Source: Meloidogyne chitwoodi (Eukaryota; Nematoda; Chromadorea; Rhabditida; Meloidogynidae). Taken from it: a DNA stretch of 64,000 nucleotides. Shown one piece after another: positions 10,258-22,300 of this stretch. The stretch covers positions 1,116,001 through 1,180,000 of the forward strand of contig JACZZP010000013.1 in assembly GCA_015183035.1 (NCBI GenBank), given 5' to 3'. The notes under the pieces were generated by a model. It was given only the letters and a program-made list of their open reading frames with translations, was not told the origin of the DNA and did no database searches. A program made the position numbers and the translations under genes. Position 1 is the stretch's first letter; each line of letters starts with the position of its first letter.

Positions 10258-11850
10258 TGAACTTGAGGATACAGAAGGCCGAAGGCCCAATTTTGGCATT
10301 CATCTGCAATGATGAACCAAGGGCCGAGTGCAAAATGTGACCATTTGTAATGATGAACCGAGGGCCAAAGGCCCGAGGTGAGACACCCATCTGCATTGAA
10401 GAAACGAGGGCCGAAGGCCCGAGGTGAGACACCCATCTGCATTGAAGAAACGAGGGCCGAAGGCCCGAGGTGAGACACCCATCTGCAATGATGGAAACGA
10501 GGGCCGAAGGCCCGAGGTGAGACATCCATCTGCAATGATGGAAACGAGGGCCGAAGGCCCGAGCGACACCCATCTGCAATGATGGAAACGAGGGACGAAG
10601 GCCCGAGGGAAACACCCATCTGCATTGATGAAGAGGGCCGAAGGCCCGAGGTGTGACACCCATATGCAATGATTGAAACGAGGGCCGAAGGCCCGCGGTG
10701 AGACACCCATCTGCAATGATGGAACTGAGGGCCGAAGGCCCAATTTTGGCATTCATCTGTAATGATTAACCGAGGGCCGTAGGCCCGAGATGAGACACCC
10801 ATCTGCAATGATGAATCGAGGGCCGAAGGTCCGAGTTGTCACACCCATCTGCAATGATGAATCGAGGGCCGAAGGCCCGAGTTGTCCACCCATCTGCAAT
10901 GAAGAACCGAGGGCCGAAGGCCCGAGGTGAAACACCCATCTGCAATGATGAACCGAGGACCGAAGGCCCGAGGTGTGACATCCATCTGCAATGAAGAACC
11001 GAGGGCCGAAGGCCCGAGGTGAAACACCCATCTGCAATGATGAACCGAGGACCGAAGGCCCGAGGAGAGACACCCATCTGCAATGAAGAAACGAGGGCCG
11101 AAGGCCCGAGGTCTGACACCCATCTGCAATGATGAAGCGAGGGCCGAAGGCCCGAGGTGTGACATCCATCTGCAATGAAGAACCGAGGGCCGAAGGCCCG
11201 AGGTGAAACACCCATCTGCAATGATGAACCGAGGACCGAAGGCCCGAGGTGTGACATCCATCTGCAATGAAGAACCGAGGGCCGAAGGCCCGAGGTGAAA
11301 CACCCATCTGCAATGATGAACCGAGGACCGAAGGCCCGAGGTGTGACATCCATCTGCAATGAAGAACCGAGGGCCGAAGGCCCGAGGTGAAACACCCATC
11401 TGCAATGATGAACCGAGGACCGAAGGCCCGAGGAGAGACACCCATCTGCAATGAAGAAACGAGGGCCGAAGGCCCGAGGTCTGACACCCATCTGCAATGA
11501 TGAAGCGAGGGCCGAAGGCCCGAGGTGTGACACCCATCTGCATTGAAGAAACAAGGGCCGAAGGCCCGAGGTGATACAACCATCTGCATTGAGAAACAAG
11601 GGCCGAAGGCCCGAGGTGTGAGATCCATCAGCAATGAAGAATCGAGGGCCGAAGGCCCGAGGTGTGACATCCATCTGCATTGAAGAAACGAGGCCGAAGG
11701 CCCGAGCGACACCCATCTGCAATGATGGAACCGAGGGCCGAAGGCCCGAGGAGTGACATCCATCTGCAAAGAAGAATCGAGGCCCGAGGAGAGACATCCA
11801 TCTGCAATGATGGAACCGAGGGCCGAAGGCCCAAGGTGTTCCATCCATCA
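10258..11850. repeat. 46-bp minisatellite with a GAA-loop hairpin in every unit (~35 copies)
   Basis: Tandem array with a 46-bp period, for example CCCGAGG at 10921 recurring at 10967. Each unit holds GAGGGCCGAAGGCCCGAG, which folds as a GGGCC/GGCCC stem closed by a GAA loop, followed by a variable part around CACCCATCTGCAATGATG. About 35 units, some with small deletions. Because 46 is not a multiple of three and stops are rare on the minus strand, all three minus frames stay open for hundreds of codons and give the same kind of repetitive peptide. These are artefacts of the repeat. The array is far more GC-rich than its surroundings. Confidence 0.93.
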
Positions 11851-12009
11851 GAATGATAAAACATTGGGACTATGCGTAATCGAGTATGGAGAATTCAATG
11901 GACATGGTAATTTTGGTGCTCAAATTGAGTGTGGCAGTGAAATGGCCAAATAAATTTAAAAAAGGCGTGATTTCATAGGGATAATCGGAACTCGACTATT
12001 ATGAAGGTG

Positions 12010-12122
12010 CGAGGGCCGAAGGCCCGAGGTTTAACAAACATTGGGATCCCCGCACATTTAACAAGAATATTTAAAACTTCTAGCAGCGCGCGAAGCGCGC
12101 CCCAAAGCCCGAAGGGCTTTTT
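12010..12122. repeat. Isolated GAA-loop hairpins downstream of the minisatellite
   Basis: Three perfect mini-hairpins: GGGCC-GAA-GGCCC (12013-12025, within a detached copy of the minisatellite core), GCGCGC-GAA-GCGCGC (12086-12100) and AAAGCCC-GAA-GGGCTTT (12104-12120). The stems differ but the triloop is the same. Confidence 0.75.
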
Positions 12123-12199
12123 AACACACAAAAATATTTTTTACCCAAAATTTTTTTTAACTTTCAAAATTTTTAAATATTTTAATGTAATTTAATATT

Positions 12200-15100
12200 C
12201 CCCATGTACTGCACTACTGAGTAGAGCACGCTTCCACTAGTATTTAAGTTATAATTTAGATTTAAATATTTATTTATTTATAATAAATTAATTTTATTAT
12301 TATTATTAATAAATAATATTATTTATTTATTTATTTTTATTTTTAACAAAAATAAAAAAGTTTCAATTTCTAGAAAGAAAAATATTTATTTTTCATTTTT
12401 ATTGTAACCAATTTAAAATTAGCGGTTTTATTTTTTCTTTTTTTTTCAAAATATTTTATTTATTTATTTAATTCTTGAATTGTTTATTTATTTATTATTT
12501 TTTAAAAACTTTTATATTTTTTGTTTATTTTTAAATATTTTAAATTAATAAAAAAAAATAAATTTAAAATTTATTTTTCCATTTCTTCACTTTTATTTTC
12601 ATTTCACATTTTCTTTCCAATTCCATTACCAATTTTCCTTCAAATGTCCATTTATCCATCTATCGGTGTCCATCCACTTTCTCTTATTTTTTACCGCCGG
12701 TGGATACATCTCATTTAAATTTCCTTTTTCTTTTTTTCATCATTTCTTTTAGTCCCGACTGGCCCATTCCTTCCCTCTTTTTTGGCTTTATTAAAATTTA
12801 AAAAAAAGAAAAAAAGGAGATTACCCTACTCTAAAGGATTAAATAAAAAATTACTTTTTTAATAAAAAAAATAAGGAAATTGAAAAGGGCTAAAAATGCA
12901 GTAATAAATATTTAAAAATAACTGTATATAAACTGGACTTTTTTTTTGAATATATTTAATTAAAAATAAAAATTAGACTCCAATTCTTTTTAAAAAAACT
13001 GAGAAGATTCATTTATTTTATTTTTTTAAATAATTTTATTAATGGAATTTTTTTCTAAAACTTTAAAATTCCATCATTTTTACCTTTATCTTTTCATTCA
13101 TTCATTCACCTAAAAAGTAATTCAACCATTTTGCTTCATTTTATTTTTACATGCCTTAAAGCCAGTGAAGCATTTTCTTTGCATTTTTACAAAGCTAATT
13201 TTTAAAATATTTTTTTTATTATTGAAATATTTAAAAATAAACATTTTTAGTAGTATTACCTTTGAATTTAAAATAATTTATTAATTAATATTTAAAAATT
13301 TATTAAATAATTTTAAAAATTAATATTTAATTTTTTTTCTTCCAAAATATTTGCTTAGAAGATTAAATTAAAATAAAATTTATTTATTTATATTTGGCCA
13401 ATTATTTACCTTGTTTATTTACCTCTACTTGTTAAGTACTTTTTAATATACTTCTTTGCACATCCACTTTAAATTAAAAAAGTAGTTGGGTGGGAATTGT
13501 TGGCTAAACTTGTTGACCTTTTTATTTAATTTTAATTTTATTCCTCCTTTTTTTTTAATTTTAATAAAAATATTTTATAATTTAAATATTCTTTTTAAGA
13601 GACAATTAAAATATGATTATTTAAATAAATATTTAATTAAGAATATTAATTAAAATAATATTTAAAATTAAATATATTATTTTTAAAAATAATATAATTT
13701 TATTATATTTTTACAAATAAAATACAGATGTTTAAACAATATTTAATAGCTATTATAAAGTTATTTTTAATGTTTTTAGTAAAATAAAACAAATAATATA
13801 AATAAATAAATATTTACCTTAAAATATATATTTATGTTAAGCTATTAAATTATTTTATTATTTATAATAAAAATAAAAATTATTTATTTTTGACCAGATA
13901 TTTTTTAAAAATATTTTTAATATTTTATTTAAATAATTATTATTATTTTAATGTCCTCATTATTATTATAAATTAAATAAATTCAAATGTTTTTTTTAAT
14001 TTCTTATATTCCAATAATTCCCGCGTCAAGTACCACTTTTCTTTTATTTTTGTATTTTCCCGCTTTTTATTTTTTCCGTTATTATTTTTTTCTAATTCAT
14101 TGTTATTGCTGTTTATATGGCCCTCTAAAGATGGCAAATGAGAAAAAAAAGTAAAAGATTAGCTAAATTACAAAAAAATAATAATAAAAAGACAAAACAT
14201 TCTTTTTTATTATTCCGACAAAATAAATAAATAATATATTTATAAATATATATATTCTTGACTTTTTATTATTTATATATTCTTTTTTAATAAATTAAAA
14301 ATAATTGAAGAATTTACAACAATTATTTATTTTATTTATAATTTTTTGCCGCATTATTAAAATAGTTGCGGTTAAATAAAAAAATATATAAAATAAATCC
14401 TAATAATTTAAAAAATTAATTTATTTAATAAACAATAAGAATATTTATATATTTTTAAATAATTAATTTATTTATTTTTATTTTTTAATTTATTTGTTGT
14501 TTTGACTATATTTATTTATATATAAAAATAAATATTAAAAAGGGATAATCCACTCCTCTATAATTGGATAATTATTTATATTTATATATTTACTACTTCC
14601 TTTTATTTATTCAAAACAAAATTTATATTTATTTATTTATTTATATGTTCACACATTTACCTATATTCTTCAGTCTTTTGATCATCGGAAGAGTTAATCC
14701 AATTATTGATAAAAATAAAAATTTATAATTTTAAAATAAAATTAAAAATATTAAAATAACAAAAGATCATTTTAATTAATTATTTAAAAAAAATTTTAAT
14801 ATTATTAAATAAATCTTTACTAAAAAACAACAAAAAATAAAAAATGTTTTTGGTCACTTTTCTTCCTTATTATTACAATTATTTTCTCCTTTTTTTATTA
14901 CTTGTTTTACCCTAGGCCTTTTTATCAACAATTTTTTACCTTGTAAATATATGAAATAAAAGACTATATTTGAGTAAATAAATAATTAAATATAATTTTA
15001 TTATTTATTTAAAGCTTGAGAATATTAATTATCAAATATCTAATCAAAATATAAAATATTTTAAAAGTACTTTTACTATATTAATATCTAACAATTTAAT

Positions 15101-18100
15101 ATAATAAATAAATAATAAAATATATTTTGATTAAGTACAGGTATATTTGTCTAAAAAAGAGATACTCAATCAAAACATTAATTTTTAAAAACATATTTAT
15201 ATTAATATTATTTTTTTAGGATATTTATTTTTTAAAATAATATTTATGTATTTTCTCTGTTTTTTCTATAATTTTCATATTTTTTTTTTAATTTTATTAT
15301 TTTTTTCTTTTTTTTTTTACTTTATATTCATCATTTTATTTATTTTTCTTTTTCTTAATATTTATTTTATTTTTCAGATTTTTTCAATTAAATTTTCGGA
15401 CCAAAATTCTTTAGCTAATGGCATAAAAAATTATATATTTTTTTTCTAAAAATCAACAATTAATTTTCTTTTAATTTTTCCTTTTTTTTGCGCAAGTACT
15501 TTCTTCCAAACTAATTTTACCTCAAAAAGGTTCTTCAATAATTTTATTATTTTATTTTCTAAATTTTCTACTTGATTCATTTTTCTTTTATTTTAAGTAA
15601 AATAATTGACAGACTTAATTATTATTAGGTATATTTTAATTTAATAGTAAAGAATAATTACTTATTGAATATATTTTACAAGATATTTATTTATTTATTT
15701 GAATAATAAAAATAAGAAAATATTACTGACCTGAATAATTGAACAAGAGTCTTATCTCTCTTGTATTTTTACTTTTTAATAAAAAAATATATTTTTACAA
15801 AAACAATTGTTGGCACTTAAGTATTATTCATGAGAAAAAAAATCTAAAAAAAAACCAGGAAATTGACTTCTTTTTTCTTTTCTTGGATTTTGTTTTTTAA
15901 GAGAGAGAAAAGAGAGAAATAATATAAATATATTTTTGTAAAAATATGTTTAAAAATAACCCCCAAATTGGTATCAGATTACAAAAAAACGAGTATGCAA
16001 ATAACAAAAAATTAAAGACAAAGAAAATAATGAAATAATAATATTATTACCTATTTTTAAAATTAATTAATTATTATTTTGTTTAAAAAAGGACTTTTAT
16101 TTTTAAAATATTTAAATATTTTTAAATAATTATTTAAAGTAATTTTTTTTAATCCTTTTAAAAAATTAAAAATAAAATTATTTTCCTATATTTAATTTTC
16201 TAACTCCTCCCCTCATTACATTTATTTATTTATTATTTTCCCCCATATTTTAGTGGTGGTCATTCCCCCCTATATACGCCCATTTTCTTTTCATTTTCTT
16301 GTCTCGCATATTTTTTACTATTAAATATTATTAATATTATGTTATTATTTAAAATTATTGGATTTTTTTTTAGAATTTTTAAAAAATACTTTTGTTTAAA
16401 TATATATTTTTACTAAAAAAGAGTTTTCTTTTATTTATTTGAATCCTTAAAAAATATTTTTAAATAAATATATAATTTCTTTTTATTTTATTTTTTTTCA
16501 AAATTATTTTAATTTTAAAAAATAATTCTAAAAATATCTCTAAATATAACTTTTATTATTTAATTTAATTATAAAATTCAAATATAAATAATTTTAAATT
16601 TATTTCATTGTTTTCCTTTTTTATTCAAACAAAACCTTCATTTTATTCCGAGAACAACAAATTGGCACTTTAATTATTTTATTTTATTTCTTTAGGTCAT
16701 TCACCCTGTTCACCTCTCTATCTCTTCTAAATTTTCCTCATTTTTATTCATTTATTCATCCATCAAAAAATTAAACAAAAAAAAACTAAAAAACATAATT
16801 TTTTCTTGTTCTCTCTTTTTTTATAATAATTCTATTCTAATACATACAATCTATTTTTTTATTCAAAAACTTACTGCTGACCACACCACTAACAATCATC
16901 TTTTTTTTTTATTCCAATTATTTTATTTAATAAATAACAAAGACGATTATCCACGGCTCAAAAAGTTTATAGGTAGCACTCACTCACTCTTTTAAATAAA
17001 AAATAAAAAAGTGTCCTTTCCAAGGCCAAATTTGAAGGAGAGAGACACCTTAAAGCGATTATAATATATTAAATATTAATAATAAATATATATAAATGAA
17101 GAGAGATGAATTTAATTTAATCCGCGCACATTTTCCGTGTTTTCTGAATTTTTAAATTTAAAAATATATTTATTTTTATTTTTTAATTGAAGATAATTTT
17201 TAGTTAAGATTTAATTATAAATAAAGAAATTAAATTTTCTAATTAAAATTTAATTTATTTATTCTCTTTTAAATAAAATTAAATATTAGTAATTTATTTG
17301 TTTATTTATTTCTTTTTTATTTTTGTCTATTTTTATTATTTATTTCTTTTTTTTTCTAAAAGCTTTAAAATTGAATATATACTTTCCAGTCATTGCTTAA
17401 TTCTATTCTATATTTTCTTGTTTAATTTTATTATATTCTTTTGTGGCACATTGGGAATTAATAGAAAATGACACTACTACTTAGTTTAGAATATATTGAC
17501 CATTCTTATACATATAAATAAATAAATAAATAAATAATATTAAGTAAAAGGTTAAAAAAGGAGAAAAACCTTCTTCTTTTGCAAGGAAAAGCACATTGGC
17601 ACAAAGCTATATAATTGTGGGGGAATATTTAAGAAATTGAAAATAAACAAAAATTATTATTTTTTTTTAAAACATTTTGTGAATTTAAAAAATATTCTTT
17701 AAGACTTATTAATTATCTTCTAAATTAAAATCTAATTTCTTTAAATTCTTTTATTATTTTTATTTTATTTTAATCTCTTCCTTTTAATTTAATTAATATA
17801 TATTTATTTTAAATTTTATTTTTCTATTAATTTTAATCAACCCTATTTTCACCATAAAAAATAAATAAGAGGATTTATTGTTTACAAAATGTAATTTGTA
17901 GATTTTAATGAAATAAATAAATATTTTTTTACTTTTATTATTATTTAAATTAAATATTTTTTGTATTAATTTATTTAAATATTTATTTGTTTTTAAAATT
18001 ACAAAAGAAAAATATAAAAAAGAAATGCCGATAATAATAGAAATGTTTATAATCATTAAGGAGAGGATGTGCAACATCTGCAAATAAATAAATAAATAAA

Positions 18101-19386
18101 TACACGCGCACAACAATTGTATTATTTTTTGCTTCATTGCATTTTCTTTTTTTATTTATTTAATTGTTGTTTTATATTTAACTAAAAAGTTTATATATCT
18201 TTTTTTTTTAATTCTTTTATTATATTTAATTTTATTAAAAATATATATAATTATTTTTTTATTATTTATTTTAATATTAAAGTAAAAATTAGATTATTAT
18301 ATTTTTAAAATCTTTAAATTATAAAATATAATTTTATTTATTTTATTATTGAAGGATTTGCTCTAAAAAGTTTTAACTATTTTTCACATTAAATTTTAAA
18401 TGTGCTAATGAGAATATTTTTAAAAATTGAAAATTTTTGCGCGTGTTTGTCTACCCCCATTTTAGTGTGTTTATTTGCTTAAAAAACAAAAATTAAAAAA
18501 ATAGTAAAATATTTATAAATTTTTTTTATTAATTTCGCTTCAAAAAAAAAGTTTAATTTAATATAAAATGAGAAAAGCTTTGCGGGAAATTCACATAAAC
18601 ACTCTCACAAAATAATAATATTGTTTTTAAAATACCTGCTGAGATAAAAGTTTGAGAATATATCTTTACTTTTATATTTAATTTAAATTTTATATTATAT
18701 TTTAATTTAATTTAGAAAAGAAGATTTTATTGAAAATATTTTTAAATTAATTTTAAAATATTTATTTAAAATATTCTTTTTTTCCTTTAACTTTTAATTG
18801 ACTGATTGACCTTTATTATTACGTAAATATTAAATATAATTTTTATTGATGAAAATCAAAATAAATAAATAACCTTTAATATTTTAATTTAAATATTTTT
18901 TTTATTTTTACCTTGTAATAAATTAAGCACCGCCTACTTTTATTTTTATTTTTATATCTATCTGCATATTTAACATCATTTTCAGTGGTTTATTGAATGG
19001 AATGGATATAATCTTCCCATCAAAAAATACTTTTCTTTTTTCACTAATTATAAGTCTTATAATATAGTAACAATTTGCCATTTTTAATTACTTGTCATAT
19101 CATTCAAAATTTAATCTTTATTTCTAATCTAATATTTTTATAAAATAGGTATATCTAATAATATATCTTTATTTTATTATTAATAATTACAATCTTTTTT
19201 TTTAATTTTATGCCTTATTGGACAAAATAAAATTATTTTAAGGATTTAAACAATTTTTAATTTTTAATCAAAATTTTCTTTTAGTATTTTTAAATATATT
19301 TAAAGAAATACTTATTAGCTTTAATATTTTAACTACTATAAAATTTAAATGAAAATATAATTTATATTAAATTAATTCTCTCAAAA
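12200..19386. other. 7-kb AT-rich gene desert upstream of plexin
   Basis: Extremely A/T-rich with many TTTATTTATT and AATAAATAAA runs. Open frames here (15246-15449, 17793-18137, 12521-12718) translate to Phe/Leu/Ile/Lys/Asn low-complexity sequence without domains, so I do not call them genes. The region may hold plexin regulatory sequence or 5' UTR exons, but I cannot point to a specific site. Confidence 0.5.
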
Positions 19387-22300
19387 ATGAAAGACAACAA
19401 TAAAATTAAAATAATATATCATTATTTATTTATTTTATTTATTATTATTATTGTTGATTGTACTAATAATAAACATAAAACATTATCTTCTTTTGTTAGT
19501 ATTGGTCAAATAAATGATTGGTTAAGAATACCAAATAATGAAGAATTGGTAATTAATTAATTAAATAATTATTATATTTTTTAATTTAAAGTTATTAATT
19601 GCTGCAGTAAATAGACTTTATGTTCTTAATTTAAATAATTTAACAATTGTACATGAGGCTATTACTGGACCTGTTTTAGATAGTTAAGAGATTTAATTAA
19701 ATTTAATAATTTTATTTATTTATTTTAAAAAGGTCAATTTTGTAATTCTGAGCTTACTTCTTGTATTGGTTCAAGAGATACTATTATTGAAACAGATAAT
19801 TGGAATAAACTTATTTTACCATTAAATGATAAAATTAATAAAACAATTCATGCAATATTTGTTTGTGGTTCTGTTAGACAAGGTAATTTTAAATAAAATA
19901 ATATTTAAAAATTAAAAATAATTAGGAGAATGTCAACTTCGTAATTTTCCAACATTGGAAAGAATAAAAGAACATTATTCTCTTTCTGGTAATTGGCAAC
20001 ATATTCCTGTTGTTCCAAATTCACCAGAGGCTAGCACTGCTGCAATTTTGATTAATGATAGACTTTTTATTGCAAGTGGAACTTCTTCAGAAATTCCATC
20101 AAATAGCCCTTATAGAGAAGCTTTTCCAGCAGTAACAACTCGTTTACTCTCTGATGGGTTACAAAGTGTAAATTCTGGAAGTTTAGATGGAGAGGTTATT
20201 TTATTTTAAAATTATATTTAATTTTTTAAATTAATTTTTTAGGCTGCTGTTCATATTCGTGTTGAATATCGTCGAAATATGCAATTAAAATATTTATATG
20301 CTTTTAGAGATCAACATTTTATTTATTGGTTAGCCATTCAACCTAAAAATACAAATACTGGTGCAGCTTTAATTACAAAATTAATTAGAGTTTGTTTAGA
20401 GGATGATAGGTATTTAATTAATTTATTTATTTATTTTTTAATTTATTTTTAAATAAAAGGTAAATAAAATTATATTTTTAAGTAAAAACACCCGTGAGAG
20501 AATAACAATTATTTTAGGGGAAAAAATAAATGTAATAATTTTATATTTTATGTCATAAATGTGAGAAAAACAATGTAAAAATAAATAAATAAGGAAGAGA
20601 TTATCTCATTCTCGAAGAAGAAAAAAAGGGAATTTTTTTTAGTAAAAGGAAGGAAGGAAAAGATATGAAAAAAAAATGTTTTCCAAAATATATTTATTAT
20701 TATTGAATAATAAAATAATTGAAAATATTATTTATTTAAAAGAAAAATAAGATAAAAAATTAAACTAATTTTTAATTTTATTTTTAAAAAATAATTATAA
20801 TTAATTAAAATTAATATTATTTATTTATTATTATTATTAAGATATATTTCATATTCTGAATTAGAATTACAATGTCGTTCTGGTGAAGATAATACTCTTT
20901 TTGCTGTGGCACGTTCTGGAATTTATTATTCAAATAAAAGAGAACTTTTTGTAATTTTTACTGATTATGAAGGAAAATATTCAGCAATTTGTTCTTTTTC
21001 TTTAATTAAAATAAGAATGACATTTTGGTATAATATTGATAGATGTAGAAGAGGAACAGATAATATTGGATTAGCATATATTGGTAGAGATGCTAAATGT
21101 ATTAATGTAAGAGTTTATTTATTTTTTTAAATATTTTCTGATTTTTCTTAAAAAATAAAATTTATTATTATTTATTTATTTCTACCTATCTCTTCTCCAT
21201 TTTCCCAATAATTTTCTTTTTAAATTTATTCAAAAATAATATAAATATTTTTTGATTTATTTTTCAGTAAAAAATGACCTTTACTGAACCAAAAATATAA
21301 ATTATTTATTTTTTAAATAATATTCAAGAATAAAAAAACATTTAAAAAAATTCTATGGATTTTATTTAAAAAAATAACAAAAGAAAAAAATCTAAAAAAC
21401 CGCGCGCAATTTAAGGGCCTTCTTTTGTAAAAAGAATAAATTAATTTTTCATGCCCATTAAATTTTTAACAAAAAAAAAATAATAAAAAAATTTTTATGA
21501 TTTTTTATTGTTAATTTTTAAATATATTTTTTTCTCTTTTTTCTCATCTTTGTTAATTTTAAATAAATTGTTTTTTTAATATTTTGTTTCCGGCTACTTC
21601 TTTTTTTTTATACGCCTAATAATCTAATTTTAAAAATAACAAAAAATTCTAATGTTTTTTTTTAATTTTTCTAATATTTTTTTAATGAGTTTTTGCTAAA
21701 ACAAATTAATTTGTTTTTACTAAAATTTATTGCAAAATTTATGTCTTTTTTTAATTTTAAATTAAGAATATATGTAGATTAGACCATAAAATAATAAATA
21801 GAAATTAATTAAATTTTATATATTCTGACAGGATATAATTAATTTAATTACCCTTAAATTATTATTTCAAAAAATATTTAAATATTTTTTAATTTAATTA
21901 TTTTGAATATTTTTAAAATATTTTTTACAATTATTTTTTCTAAAATTTAATCTATATTCTTTAATTTATTTTTATTTAAAAAATTCATGCAATCTTTAAT
22001 CTTAATTTATTTATAAACCAAAGAAAATAAATAAATAATTTATTTTATATAAAAAATGTGGCAATTTATTATAAAATAAATGGAAAAGACATAATTTTTA
22101 AATTAAATGAGAGAGGAACATTTAGAGATTTTTTACAATTATTTTATTTTTTTTACTTTTTTTTTGTTTTGATAGATTATTTTATTGGATAGAAAAGAGG
22201 AGGAAAAATATCTAATAATGTAAAATAAAAATAAAAATAAAACAGTTATTCCAAAAAAATACCCTTAGAAAAATATAAATATAAATAAATATATTTATTT

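Noticed and set aside
10258..11850. CRISPR-like regular repeats
   Set aside because: Units are contiguous and related over their full length without unique spacers, and the DNA is nuclear eukaryotic. It is a minisatellite.
10226..11864. Long overlapping ORFs (up to 363 codons) on the minus strand
   Set aside because: They are translations of the 46-bp minisatellite in all three frames, with no start context, splice logic or domain.
17793..18137. 114-codon ORF, possible small membrane protein
   Set aside because: Ile/Asn/Lys/Phe low-complexity sequence expected from A/T DNA, with no domain and no neighbouring exons. The same holds for 15246-15449 and 12521-12718.
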